Positions 1 through 10,076 of a DNA stretch of 44,830 bases are shown here, one piece after another. This stretch comes from an uncultured bacterium. GTDB lineage: Bacteria; Patescibacteriota; Minisyncoccia; Phycocordibacterales; UBA6065. The notes beneath the pieces are model-generated. The model had not been told where the DNA came from, did no database searches, and saw only the letters and a list, made by a program, of their open reading frames with translations. How positions within the stretch are numbered: the first letter of the stretch is position 1; every line of letters starts with the position of its first letter. A program made the position numbers and the translations under genes. The stretch spans positions 1 to 44,830 of the forward strand of contig CAIMLU010000004.1 of the NCBI GenBank assembly GCA_903842365.1, given 5' to 3'.

Positions 1-105
1 CCCCTCCTTTTTTATTGCCGAATCATGCACTGTTAGTTATTTATTCCTCCTCTGCTACAATAGAAACACTTACACATAATAAAAGTGGTCTTTGGATAGG
101 CAGGT

Positions 106-133
106 TTGAATCCGAAATAATTCGGTGTTTCAA
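106..133 (+). promoter_or_regulatory. hairpin in pnp leader
   Basis: TTGAA(106-110) t CCGAA(112-116) ATAA TTCGG(121-125) tgt TTCAA(129-133), directly upstream of the pnp ATG at 164. Confidence 0.4.
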
Positions 134-163
134 GTCTGAAATCTGAAGGCCACCCTACACACA

Positions 164-2317
164 ATGCAAAGTAAAACATTTTCAACCGAATTGGGTGGTA
201 AAAAATTCGAAGCAATCTTTTCTAACCTCGCCGACCAGGCGCATGGATCAGTCATCGTCCGATATGGAGAAACAGCTGTTATGGCAACAGCAGTTATGTC
301 AGCGCAAGAAAAAAAAGGTGATTTCTTCCCACTCACTGTCGACTTCGAAGAGCGTTTTTATGCGGGTGGAAAAATTGCCGGCTCACGATTTGTACGAAGA
401 GAAGGTAGACCATCAGACGCAGCAATTTTGTCTGGCCGTATTATCGACCGAACTATTCGACCGCTTTTCGATGGGCGTATCCGAAATGAAGTTCAAGTTG
501 TTATGACTGTCCTTGCTCTTGGAACCGAAGATGTAAATGTCGCGTCAGTTCTCGCTGCATCACTTGCACTCTCGACATCTGACATTCCATGGAATGGGCC
601 AGTATCAGCAGCTCGTGTTGCTATCAAAAAAGGAACTGGTGATTTAGTTGTAAACCCAACGTACGTTGAAAAAGAAGGCGAACTCACCTTTGACCTCCTC
701 GCCTGTGGTAAGGATGGGATGATTAATATGATTGAAGTTGGTTCAGATGAAGTTCTTGAATCAGTAATCACAGCAGGACTCACCAAAGCGTCAGAAATAA
801 TTGAGACACTCCAGAAATTCCAAAACGAAATCATTAAAGAGATCGGTAAAGTAAAACGCGCTGTCACCATCAAAGAAATCAGTGCAGATGTCGTCGAGCT
901 TTTCAAAACAGAAATTGAACCAAAAATGTTTGAGTACGTTTTCAGCACGACGCCAGGTAAGGCTCGAATGGGGGAATTGGCGGTATTGTGGGATACACTT
1001 GTTGCTGAAAAACTACCTGACGCTGATGGTGGTCTTGCTGCTGCATATTTGGATAACAAGATAAATGACATCATCCACAAAGAGGCGATCGAAAATGGTC
1101 GTAGGGCTGATGGCCGTGGTATTGACGAGCTCCGCCCGCTCTTTGCTCGTGTTGGTGGCATCTCGAGTATGCTTCATGGTACAGGTATTTTCTATCGCGG
1201 GGGAACACATATATTATCTGTCGCAACACTTGGAGGTCCGCAAGATGCACAGTTAATTGATGGAATGGAAGGTGAAGAAATTCGTAGGTACATGCACCAC
1301 TACAACTTCCCTCCATTTTCAACAGGGGAGACAGGACGCATTGGTGGAACCAACCGTCGCATGATCGGTCACGGAGCACTCGCAGAAAAAGCACTCGTAC
1401 CAGTACTTCCAAGTAAAGAAGAATTTCCATACGTCATTCGCGTTGTCTCAGAAGCCTTTGCATCAAACGGATCAACATCAATGGGATCGGTATGTGGTTC
1501 AACGCTCTCACTTATGGATGCTGGTGTACCTATTAAAAAACCAGTTGCAGGTATTGCGTCAGGACTCATGATGGAAACCGTTGATGGAAAATTGAAATAC
1601 AAAGTACTTACTGATATCCAAGGACCAGAAGACCATCACGGCGATATGGATTTTAAAGTTGCAGGCACTCGTGATGGCGTCACCGCAATGCAGATGGATG
1701 TAAAAGTAGAAGGTGTTCCCGTGTATGTTTTGACTGAGGCGCTCGAAAAAGCAAAAGCTGCTCGATTTAAAATCCTCGACGTCATGACCGAAGCGATTCG
1801 TGCACCCCGTGAAGCAATTTCACCACACGCTCCTCAGATTGTTTCAATAAAAATTAAACCAGATCAAATAGGTCTCGTTATTGGTGGGGGAGGTAAAACG
1901 GTTAATGAAATTAGGGAAAAGACCGGCACAGAAATCGATATTGAAGACGATGGCACTGTTTTCATTACAGGAAAAAACGGTTCAGCAGACAAGGCACGTG
2001 CAATCATCGAAGAAATGACACGTGAGTATAAAATGGGTGATACTTTTACCGGTGAAGTTGTCCGTATCGTCGACTTTGGAGCCTTTGTCAAAATAAGCAG
2101 CCGCGCAGACGGACTTGTACATATTTCGGAAATTGCTCCATGGCGAGTTGAAAAAGTGACTGATTACCTCACAATAGGAGACAAAATACCTGTTATTGTC
2201 AAAGAAGTTGACGCCCTCGGACGCATCAGCCTCTCGATTAAACGTGTTGCACCGGAACAATTTAAAGATAAACGACCAGCCACTGTAGTCGAGACACCAA
2301 AGCCAGAAACGAAATAA
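164..2317 (+). CDS. pnp: polyribonucleotide nucleotidyltransferase (PNPase)
   Basis: 717 aa, two RNase PH domains, KH (IGLVIGGGGKTVNEIREKTG) and S1 (GDTFTGEVVRIVDFGAFVKI) at the C-terminus. Confidence 0.97.
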   Translation: MQSKTFSTELGGKKFEAIFSNLADQAHGSVIVRYGETAVMATAVMSAQEKKGDFFPLTVDFEERFYAGGKIAGSRFVRREGRPSDAAILSGRIIDRTIRPLFDGRIRNEVQVVMTVLALGTEDVNVASVLAASLALSTSDIPWNGPVSAARVAIKKGTGDLVVNPTYVEKEGELTFDLLACGKDGMINMIEVGSDEVLESVITAGLTKASEIIETLQKFQNEIIKEIGKVKRAVTIKEISADVVELFKTEIEPKMFEYVFSTTPGKARMGELAVLWDTLVAEKLPDADGGLAAAYLDNKINDIIHKEAIENGRRADGRGIDELRPLFARVGGISSMLHGTGIFYRGGTHILSVATLGGPQDAQLIDGMEGEEIRRYMHHYNFPPFSTGETGRIGGTNRRMIGHGALAEKALVPVLPSKEEFPYVIRVVSEAFASNGSTSMGSVCGSTLSLMDAGVPIKKPVAGIASGLMMETVDGKLKYKVLTDIQGPEDHHGDMDFKVAGTRDGVTAMQMDVKVEGVPVYVLTEALEKAKAARFKILDVMTEAIRAPREAISPHAPQIVSIKIKPDQIGLVIGGGGKTVNEIREKTGTEIDIEDDGTVFITGKNGSADKARAIIEEMTREYKMGDTFTGEVVRIVDFGAFVKISSRADGLVHISEIAPWRVEKVTDYLTIGDKIPVIVKEVDALGRISLSIKRVAPEQFKDKRPATVVETPKPETK

Positions 2318-2381
2318 TCTATATAAACGCTCGGTTGAAGCACAAAAACAAGTTATCGCGTATAATGAAACAACTTACGCT

Positions 2382-3782
2382 ATGGATCCTCAGAACAAAC
2401 CCCAAAAACCAACAGAACAAGCTGACGTCGCTGGACTTGAAAGCGAGGGTGTTGAGATTGTGTCTGATATAGGAGACGAAGACACCGGCCCAAAGCAAAC
2501 ACTCGAAAAAACCCAAGACGATTTACGTGAGACGCTTGCAGAAATAGAGAACGGAGACAGCGACATTTTTGCAAAAGCAAACGCTGTTCCAGCTACCGAC
2601 CCAGGAAGACCTACTGATTCAAAAGCGCCGAAAATGTACTCAGGCGCTTCACCATTTATTGCACCCAAAGAAGAACCTCGTAAGGCTCCTCTGCCTTTTG
2701 TCGCGGCACCACACGAAGGGGCGCTCTCGAGCACGGGAGGTAAGATACTTGGCACCGGACCAGCGGAAGGATTAAAGAGGCCAGTTATCGGAGCGGGTGG
2801 AAAAATAAACCTTCAAAATGCAATCGAAGGGATGCTTGGTAATACCGTCAAACCAACAGAGATACCAAGGACAGTTGTTGAAGAGCAAAAGAAAGCGTTC
2901 GAAAACTTCAACACCACCAACGATCCATCCATAAAGGCAATCCATACGTATCAATCTGACACCAAAGAAATGGTTACGACTCAGAGCATCTCGGTTGCGA
3001 AAATGGCCCTCGCAGAAGCCCGCAAAAATGAATCTGAAGGAACACCGATCGAGTACATCGACGAAGAAAAAAGAATATACAGAAAAAAAATCTTACTTGT
3101 AACACTGTCGTTCTCCCTTGTTTTTATTGGCATTGGGGCTATGGCGTATGTGTATATAACATACATTAACCCAGCACCACTCCCCACTGTAGTAAGTGTC
3201 ACCAACGTGCAATCTATTATTGAATCAGAAAAATCACAAAACGTTGATATAACAAACTCATATAGTCCGATACAGTCATTCGCAAACACGATAAGCACAC
3301 TACCAAGTAATCAAGGGATCGTAGAGAATATTAATCTCATTAAAAAAATTGATGCAGGAGAACGACTTTCCACAACTGATGAAATATTTGGAGGCAACAA
3401 CACCTCAATACCTTTTCGTGTTCTTAAAAATATTGAAGACAATAAAGTAATGTTCGGTGCACTTGTCCTCCGAAGCTCGACACCGTTTATTGTATTTAAA
3501 ATATCCTCGTTCTCGAATGCGTGGGCAGGGATGCTTGAGTGGGAAAAGACTATTGCAAAAGATCTAGAACCAATAATACGTGTAAACCGCCCTGATGCCT
3601 CAATCTCTGGTGGATTTATTGACGAGGTTATATCAAACAAAGACGCTCGTATTATTAAAGATGAACAAGGCGACATACTTCTCTATTCCTTCATTGACTC
3701 TAACACGCTCGTTATTACCACCTCGCGATCAGTTCTCAAAGAATTAGTTCGACGAGTCACGTCAGCAACAATTATTCAGTAA
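2382..3782 (+). CDS. hypothetical single-pass membrane protein
   Basis: 466 aa, Pro/charged N-terminus, one TM (ILLVTLSFSLVFIGIGAMAYVYITYI), extracytoplasmic C-domain; TATAAT at 2361-2366 upstream. Confidence 0.75.
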   Translation: MDPQNKPQKPTEQADVAGLESEGVEIVSDIGDEDTGPKQTLEKTQDDLRETLAEIENGDSDIFAKANAVPATDPGRPTDSKAPKMYSGASPFIAPKEEPRKAPLPFVAAPHEGALSSTGGKILGTGPAEGLKRPVIGAGGKINLQNAIEGMLGNTVKPTEIPRTVVEEQKKAFENFNTTNDPSIKAIHTYQSDTKEMVTTQSISVAKMALAEARKNESEGTPIEYIDEEKRIYRKKILLVTLSFSLVFIGIGAMAYVYITYINPAPLPTVVSVTNVQSIIESEKSQNVDITNSYSPIQSFANTISTLPSNQGIVENINLIKKIDAGERLSTTDEIFGGNNTSIPFRVLKNIEDNKVMFGALVLRSSTPFIVFKISSFSNAWAGMLEWEKTIAKDLEPIIRVNRPDASISGGFIDEVISNKDARIIKDEQGDILLYSFIDSNTLVITTSRSVLKELVRRVTSATIIQ

Positions 3783-3787
3783 AAAAA

Positions 3788-3827
3788 TAAAAACCACCTC
3801 ATACTACCGTTTGAAGTGGTTTTTTTA
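3788..3827 (+). terminator. intrinsic terminator
   Basis: AAACCACcTCA / TGAaGTGGTTT hairpin followed by T tract. Confidence 0.75.
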
Positions 3828-3857
3828 GATTTACCTAATTCAAAAAAGTTTTCCAAT

Positions 3858-3886
3858 TTGCAAACAAGTAATCACCCTTGTATCAT
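3858..3886 (+). promoter_or_regulatory. sigma70-like promoter
   Basis: TTGCAA(3858-3863)-N17-TATCAT(3881-3886) upstream of the DksA-like gene. Confidence 0.55.
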
Positions 3887-3918
3887 GGTGGTGTTAAGAA
3901 AATAACTAAACACTGATC

Positions 3919-4281
3919 ATGATAGATATTACGAAATACGAAAAAGCTCTCCGTGCCGAACTCGAAACACTTGAAACTGAACTCAAGTCAGTGGGACACA
4001 TAAATACAGATAACCCAGGTGATTGGGAATCAGACGCAAAAGACGTTGATATTAATACATCGGATGAAGCTGACATTGCCGATAACATTAATGCATATGA
4101 ATCAAACACTGCACTCTTAAAACAATTTGAGGTACAGTACAACGACGTCAAGTCCGCACTTGAACGTATTACAAAAGGAACATACGGTTTTTGTGAAGTG
4201 TGTAAAAATCCGATTGAAGCAAAGAGGTTAAGTGCAAATGCAGCAGCACGCACCTGCCTCGAACATATGGATCAGAAATAA
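3919..4281 (+). CDS. DksA/TraR-type zinc finger protein
   Basis: 120 aa, N-terminal helical region, C-terminal GTYGFCEVCKNPIEAKRLSANAAARTCLEH. Confidence 0.85.
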   Translation: MIDITKYEKALRAELETLETELKSVGHINTDNPGDWESDAKDVDINTSDEADIADNINAYESNTALLKQFEVQYNDVKSALERITKGTYGFCEVCKNPIEAKRLSANAAARTCLEHMDQK

Positions 4282-4283
4282 AT

Positions 4284-5801
4284 ATGGGATTCTCAAAAGT
4301 CCGCAGCGCACAGATTTCGATGCTCGATGCTCATATCATCGATGTTGAAACCGACACCGCTCGCGGACTTTTTGCATTCTCGATTGTTGGTCTTCCTGAT
4401 AAGGCAGTAGAAGAATCACGTGATCGCGTCTCTGCGGCACTCAAAAATTCTGGATTTGAATCACCGAAATCATCTAACAAAAAAATAATAGTATCACTTG
4501 CACCAGCGCATGTGAAAAAAGAAGGCTCAGCTTTTGATGTAGCAATCGCCCTCGGTTATTTGCTTGCAGAAGAAATTATTACCTGTGACCCGGAAGGAAA
4601 ATTGTTTCTTGGTGAGCTATCCCTTGATGGAAAAGTCCGACCGATACGCGGAGTGCTTCCACTCGTCGCAAAAGCAAAAGCTTTGGGTTTCAAAGAAGCC
4701 TATGTGCCAAAAGAAAATGCAGATGAGGCGGCAATAGTGGAAGGCATAACCATCTATTCAATAGACGCACTTACTGACATAACAAATCATCTCGAGAGGA
4801 AAAAACATCTTGAGAAACACGTACGCGCAAATGCTCATTCAAAAATTGACCACGATGCTGATGTTGGAGACATCGCAGGAAACGAACATGCGAAACGTGC
4901 AATCACCATAGCGGCGGCAGGTGGTCATAATATTCTTCTTTATGGGCCACCTGGAACAGGTAAAACAATGCTCGCCCGTGCCCTTGCGTCAATCCTCCCA
5001 CCATTCTCATTCGACGAAATGCTTGAGGTAACAGGTATACACTCAATCGCAGGCACCCTTATAAAAAACACGGTAGACACGCCACAAATCAGGTCACCGC
5101 ACCACACGTCTTCATATGTTGCACTTGTTGGAGGGGGAACAACACCACGGCCAGGGGAAGCAACACTTGCTCACCGAGGAGTACTCTTTCTTGATGAATT
5201 TCCTGAATTCGACCGTAAGGTTATTGAGGCTCTCAGAGAACCTCTTGAGGAAGGGTTTGTAACAATTTCACGCGCAAAAGGCACAGCAAAATTTCCAGCA
5301 CGATTTATGCTCGTTGCGGCAATGAACCCATGTCCATGTGGTAATTTTGGAATAAGTGGTAAAAAATGTGTGTGTTCACCACTTTCAATTGAACGGTATA
5401 AAAAGAAAATATCAGGGCCAATTATTGATCGTATTGATATGTTTATCGAAGTTTCAAAAGTATCGCACGGTGCTGTCATCGACCACAGACGAACAGAAGG
5501 TGAAAGTGACACACTACGCAAAATAGTGACCGAAGCACGAAACAGCGCATTGAAACGAAACGGTAAACCAAACCGAGATATATCCACAAAAGAAATTGCA
5601 GCACAAACACATTTAACAAATTCAGCAAAACAAATTCTCGAGTTATCCGCACAGAAACTCGACCTATCAGCACGGGCATGTCATAGAATTATGCGACTTG
5701 CTCGCACAATCGCTGATATGGAATCAGTCAACGATGTTTCAGATAAACATATTCTCGAAGCACTTCAATACCGACCAAAACACGATTTCCTTTCCATGTA
5801 A
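4284..5801 (+). CDS. comM: YifB/ComM family Mg-chelatase-like AAA ATPase
   Basis: 505 aa, GPPGTGKTMLARALASILPP Walker A, N-terminal ChlI-like domain, C-terminal Mg_chelatase_C. Confidence 0.93.
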   Translation: MGFSKVRSAQISMLDAHIIDVETDTARGLFAFSIVGLPDKAVEESRDRVSAALKNSGFESPKSSNKKIIVSLAPAHVKKEGSAFDVAIALGYLLAEEIITCDPEGKLFLGELSLDGKVRPIRGVLPLVAKAKALGFKEAYVPKENADEAAIVEGITIYSIDALTDITNHLERKKHLEKHVRANAHSKIDHDADVGDIAGNEHAKRAITIAAAGGHNILLYGPPGTGKTMLARALASILPPFSFDEMLEVTGIHSIAGTLIKNTVDTPQIRSPHHTSSYVALVGGGTTPRPGEATLAHRGVLFLDEFPEFDRKVIEALREPLEEGFVTISRAKGTAKFPARFMLVAAMNPCPCGNFGISGKKCVCSPLSIERYKKKISGPIIDRIDMFIEVSKVSHGAVIDHRRTEGESDTLRKIVTEARNSALKRNGKPNRDISTKEIAAQTHLTNSAKQILELSAQKLDLSARACHRIMRLARTIADMESVNDVSDKHILEALQYRPKHDFLSM

Positions 5802-5838
5802 CAAAAAAACTCTATACCCTATAGAGTTTTTTTGTTAC
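5798..5838. terminator. bidirectional palindromic terminator (convergent genes)
   Basis: perfect 19-bp arms GTAACAAAAAAACTCTATA / TATAGAGTTTTTTTGTTAC, loop CCC; contains both stop codons. Confidence 0.9.
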
Positions 5839-6824
5839 TGAAATGGGTTTCGGGCACCACGCACTTCAAAGTGGAGATGAGGTCCTGTTGATTTTCCTGT
5901 ATTTCCAAGAGCACCAATCAGATCGCCTTGATTTACAACATTACCCACAGTAACCCCAACCACACTCATGTGACTATAGAGCGTCTGTGTTCCGTTCGGA
6001 TGGCTTATAACAACATATTTTCCATACCCACCGTTATAACCAGAATCACGAGCAACAATAACCGTACCGGCAGCAGCTGCGAGAATAGGGGATCCAATTG
6101 GCACACCCGCAAAATCAATACCATTATACCCGTGGAGACCTTGAGTTTTAACACCTCCAACAAGGGGGCGGCCGTAGTATCCTTCATAATCAGGACCTGA
6201 TCCACCACGATAAGGGTTGGTGTACGTGGATTTTTTTGTTGCGGGAGTAACAATCATCGGCATTTCACCATCAGGGACAACCACTGTTGAGTTAATAACA
6301 AGTGTTGATGATGCAACAATGTCATTGAAACGCATAATATCATCGATATCAGCTTTATACTTCTTTGCAATCGATCCGATAGTATCACCCTTCTTCACGA
6401 TATGACTAATACCCGTAACTGGAAGTATAACAAGTACATCGCCTTCTTTTATTTTTCTACCAACCAAATCATTGGCCCAAGTAATGGTGTTAATTGATAC
6501 TTTAAACATCTTGGCAATATCACCAAGAGAATCGCCTTTGTGTACGGTGTAGACACTAATCGCGGTTGATTTGATATCCTCTACATCGACAATAGTTCCA
6601 ACAACGCCGGCATCTGGCATAAGCGCAACGTCATCAATAATAGAAACATCTGGTGTTTCTATTGCATCGGGGTCTATTGTATGTGCCGCAGCCAAGACGT
6701 GCATTGAACGAACAGAAATAGGTACGCTATCAACCTGAAGAGCCTCATTCGCATGAGGTCCAAATAAGTCAGATATAAAAGAAAACATTCCCGCATGGAC
6801 GACATAGGGGAAAGAAAAAGCCAC
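5835..6824 (-). CDS. LysM repeat + M23 family metallopeptidase
   Basis: two LysM (YTVHKGDSLGDIAKMFKVS; HIVKKGDTIGSIAKKYKAD) and an M23 core (GPHLHFEVR). Annotated GTG start is probably internal, see findings. Confidence 0.92.
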   Translation of the reverse strand: MAFSFPYVVHAGMFSFISDLFGPHANEALQVDSVPISVRSMHVLAAAHTIDPDAIETPDVSIIDDVALMPDAGVVGTIVDVEDIKSTAISVYTVHKGDSLGDIAKMFKVSINTITWANDLVGRKIKEGDVLVILPVTGISHIVKKGDTIGSIAKKYKADIDDIMRFNDIVASSTLVINSTVVVPDGEMPMIVTPATKKSTYTNPYRGGSGPDYEGYYGRPLVGGVKTQGLHGYNGIDFAGVPIGSPILAAAAGTVIVARDSGYNGGYGKYVVISHPNGTQTLYSHMSVVGVTVGNVVNQGDLIGALGNTGKSTGPHLHFEVRGARNPFQ

Positions 6825-7001
6825 TCCTAACGTAATAAGTGTAAAAAACCTTGCATATGAGCCCTTTTTCGAATATTTAGAAGAAGGGGTATGTGGAACG
6901 AGTCCTGTAATATTTTTTTAAGTTACTCTGACCTACTGATTTTCAGACAATATGGCTTTGTTAAGCCATGGAAATATCGGAATATGCCTCAACACCCCTT
7001 C

Positions 7002-7029
7002 ACTATACCTTTTATAGGTCGAGGGTCAA
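7002..7029 (-). promoter_or_regulatory. putative promoter of the M23 gene
   Basis: on - strand TTGACC-N16-TATAGT (forward ACTATA 7002-7007, GGTCAA 7024-7029). Confidence 0.5.
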
Positions 7030-7094
7030 CCGCTGCATACCCACCCTTTGTCCACATGCTAAAAAAAGGCTCAATCAAGCCATTATTATACAAT

Positions 7095-7122
7095 TTGATG
7101 GTGAGGGCTGGGGTGGTATAGT
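7095..7122 (+). promoter_or_regulatory. putative promoter abutting helicase start (leaderless type)
   Basis: TTGATG(7095-7100)-N16-TATAGT(7117-7122), 6 nt before GTG at 7129. Confidence 0.5.
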
Positions 7123-7128
7123 TGTCCC

Positions 7129-9072
7129 GTGCATTATCTTGAAACACTCAACCAAAAACAACGCGAAGCGGTAGAAGCAACTGAAGGACCACTCCTCATC
7201 CTTGCCGGAGCGGGAGCGGGAAAGACAAAAACACTTACCCACAGGATGCTCCACTTGATTCACAAAGGAGTAACACCTGGAAAAATACTTGCAATTACTT
7301 TTACCAACAAAGCTGCTAAAGAAATGCGGGAACGTGTTGGATTACTCATTGAACAAGACCCTTCTCTCAACCTACCCATCTCGTTTGACGAGCGACCATT
7401 CGTCTCAACTTTTCATTCACTAGGTGTCCATATTATACGATCGGAAGCACAAACACTTGGACTACCACGTATGTTTTCAATTTTTGATCGAAGTGATAGC
7501 AAACGCGCGATCAAAGAAGCTCTCGAACAACTTGGATACGATACCAAGGAGTTTGAACCAAACGTTGTTCTTTCAATCATATCGAAGGAAAAAGGACTAG
7601 GAGTAACCCACACAGAATACGGACAGCAGGCCGCAACGAGTTTTATGAGCGACCTTATTAAAAATGTCTGGAGGCTCTATGAAGAACGTCTCAAAAAGGA
7701 AAAAGCGCTTGATTTTGACGACTTACTTCTTAAGACGCTCAAGCTGCTTACTGAAAATACACAGGCACGGGAACGATGGCAAAATACATGGGACTACGTC
7801 CACGTTGATGAATATCAAGACACAAACAAAGTACAGTACCTCATCATGCGAGCACTTGTTGGAGATAGGAATAATATTTGTGTTGTGGGTGATGTTGATC
7901 AAAACATCTACAGTTGGCGTGGCGCGGATATTAAAAATATCCTAAATTTTGAACGTGATTTTCCAAAATCACAAATGATTCTTCTCGAAGAAAACTATCG
8001 TTCATCGAAAACAATCCTCGATGCAGCAAACGCAATCATCAAGAAAAACAAAAATCGATTTGATAAAAATTTATTCACCCAAAAAGGTGTAGGGGAGAAG
8101 ATAGCAGAATATGAAGCTTATGATGGCTCTGATGAGGCACGTTTTGTTGCTGATGAAATAAAAAAACTTGTCGATTCAGGGACAAGACCCGAGGAAATTG
8201 CAGTACTCTACCGCGCCAATTTCCAATCACGAGCAATTGAAGAAGCGTTCCTTGAACGAAATGTTCCCTACCAAGTTCTTGGCACCAAGTTCTTTGATCG
8301 AAAGGAGGTAAAAGATACATTGTCGTTCCTGAGAGCTGCAATGAACCCTGATTCACTTTCTGACATATCACGTGTCATCAACGTACCACCCCGTGGTATT
8401 GGTAAAGCAACCATTGCAAAAATATTTTCAGGGAGCGGTGAGACCCTCACCGGCACAACTGCAAAAAAATGGGAGGATTTCAAACGAATGCTCGAGGTAA
8501 TTAAAACCTCTGCTGAAACTGAAAAACCGTCTGATGTCCTGAAAAAAATTATTGAAATTACAGGCCTTGAAAAAGCATTCCTTGAATCTGGAACCGAAGA
8601 AGATGTCGAACGAGTAGGAAACATGAAAGAACTTGTGACCCTTGCGACCAAGTACGATGCATTACCACTTCTGACAGGTATTGAAAAGCTTCTCGAGGAT
8701 GCGTCGCTCCATAGCGATCAAGACGATTTAGAAGAGACACAACAAGCAACGCGCATGATGACCGTCCACTCTTCGAAAGGACTCGAGTTTGACGCAGTGT
8801 TTATTGTTGGCCTCGAACAAGACCTCTTCCCACACAAACCGATGGATAGAGATGCAAAACGAGACAATGAAGAAGAGAGGCGATTGTTTTACGTCGCAGT
8901 CACACGAGCACGAAAGAAACTGTACCTTTGTCATGCAAGTGTCCGAACTATCTATGGGTCACGTGAATTTACCGCGCCATCAGAATTTCTCTTTGACGTC
9001 CCACCAGACCTGATTCACAAAGAAGAGCGGGTTGAAACAGGAAGGGGGAGGGTTATTTATTTAGAGCTCTAA
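7129..9072 (+). CDS. UvrD/PcrA-type superfamily 1 DNA helicase
   Basis: 647 aa, LNQKQREAVEATEGPLLILAGAGAGKTKTL, VDEYQDTN, QNIYSWRGAD, MTVHSSKGLEFDAVFIVGLEQDLFP motifs; GTG start. Confidence 0.95.
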   Translation: MHYLETLNQKQREAVEATEGPLLILAGAGAGKTKTLTHRMLHLIHKGVTPGKILAITFTNKAAKEMRERVGLLIEQDPSLNLPISFDERPFVSTFHSLGVHIIRSEAQTLGLPRMFSIFDRSDSKRAIKEALEQLGYDTKEFEPNVVLSIISKEKGLGVTHTEYGQQAATSFMSDLIKNVWRLYEERLKKEKALDFDDLLLKTLKLLTENTQARERWQNTWDYVHVDEYQDTNKVQYLIMRALVGDRNNICVVGDVDQNIYSWRGADIKNILNFERDFPKSQMILLEENYRSSKTILDAANAIIKKNKNRFDKNLFTQKGVGEKIAEYEAYDGSDEARFVADEIKKLVDSGTRPEEIAVLYRANFQSRAIEEAFLERNVPYQVLGTKFFDRKEVKDTLSFLRAAMNPDSLSDISRVINVPPRGIGKATIAKIFSGSGETLTGTTAKKWEDFKRMLEVIKTSAETEKPSDVLKKIIEITGLEKAFLESGTEEDVERVGNMKELVTLATKYDALPLLTGIEKLLEDASLHSDQDDLEETQQATRMMTVHSSKGLEFDAVFIVGLEQDLFPHKPMDRDAKRDNEEERRLFYVAVTRARKKLYLCHASVRTIYGSREFTAPSEFLFDVPPDLIHKEERVETGRGRVIYLEL

Positions 9073-9094
9073 AAAAGCAGAGAGTGGCATACAG

Positions 9095-9136
9095 AAAAAG
9101 AGAGGGGTTTTGCTTCGCAAAACCCCTCTCTTTTTT
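9095..9136. terminator. intrinsic terminator
   Basis: AAAAAGAGAGGGGTTTTGC TTC GCAAAACCCCTCTCTTTTTT. Confidence 0.9.
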
Positions 9137-9241
9137 CCACACACACCTCCAACAATCAATGTTTTTGTTATTAACTGTAACGCATCAACCTTAGCCATCG
9201 GTTTGCCTTTCCTATTAAAATCGAATACCGTAGAGTTATTC

Positions 9242-10027
9242 ATGTTTGCAAAAAAATCACTTGGACAAAATTTCCTCCACGATGAAAGCGCCCTTCGGGC
9301 AATCGTTGAGGCTGGAGATGTACAAGCGGGGGACCATATCCTCGAGATTGGACCAGGACTCGGAGCGCTTACTAAAAAACTCCTTGCAACTGGAGCACGT
9401 ATTGTTGCTATTGAAAAAGATGATCGACTTATAGCAATCCTCAATGAAACATTCAAAGTAGAAATTGAAAACAAAACATTCACCCTTATACATGGTGACG
9501 CGCTTGAGGTTGATATAAAGAAACTTGGTTTTAAAAATAATGCATACAAGTTAATTGCCAATATTCCCTACTACATAACAGGGCAAATCCTCAGGCAGTT
9601 TACCGAAAACACACCACGACCAACATGTGCCGTGATGATGGTTCAAAAAGAGGTCGCTGAACGAGCTGTTGCACGAGATGGAAAGGAAAGTATTCTATCG
9701 ATGTCGATCAAAGCATTTGGAGACCCAAAAAAAATTAAAACGGTCCCGCGTGGAGCGTTCAACCCCGCACCAGGTGTTGATTCAGCAATACTCCTGATCA
9801 AAGACATCTATCCACGTTTTGAAAAACAAGAGGAACAAGAGCTTTTTTTTCTTCTCATGAAAGCAGGTTTTGCTGCAAAACGAAAAATGCTCGCACCAAA
9901 CCTCCGGGAGGTTACGACCAACCCACACACACTACTTGTAAATGCAGGTCTCTCTGAAAAAGTGAGGGCTGAAGACTTACACCTTGAAGATTGGAAAAAA
10001 ATTATTTACTACGCGGCAGGTAAATAG
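9242..10027 (+). CDS. rsmA: 16S rRNA (adenine1518-N6/adenine1519-N6)-dimethyltransferase
   Basis: FAKKSLGQNFLHDESALRAIVEAG, LEIGPGLGALTKKL, NIPYYITGQILR; start at 9242 preferred over 9110 because the extra N-terminus is not KsgA-like and follows the terminator. Confidence 0.93.
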   Translation: MFAKKSLGQNFLHDESALRAIVEAGDVQAGDHILEIGPGLGALTKKLLATGARIVAIEKDDRLIAILNETFKVEIENKTFTLIHGDALEVDIKKLGFKNNAYKLIANIPYYITGQILRQFTENTPRPTCAVMMVQKEVAERAVARDGKESILSMSIKAFGDPKKIKTVPRGAFNPAPGVDSAILLIKDIYPRFEKQEEQELFFLLMKAGFAAKRKMLAPNLREVTTNPHTLLVNAGLSEKVRAEDLHLEDWKKIIYYAAGK

Positions 10028-10076
10028 AAGGCAAAAAAATACTCCGAAACGGAGTATTTTTTGTCTTCTATTTACC
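10019..10076. terminator. bidirectional palindromic terminator
   Basis: GGTAAATAGAAGgCAAAAAAATACTCCG AAA CGGAGTATTTTTTGtCTTCTATTTACC; includes both convergent stop codons. Confidence 0.88.

Noticed and set aside
493-1161. 222-aa ORF antisense to pnp, and similar long antisense ORFs (e.g. 3311-3676, 23376-23993, 17291-17797)
   Set aside because: Serine/arginine-rich shadow translations of real genes; no independent signals.
9110-9241. 44-codon N-terminal extension of RsmA
   Set aside because: Begins within the 3' arm/T tract of the upstream terminator; the KsgA-like N-terminus starts at 9242.
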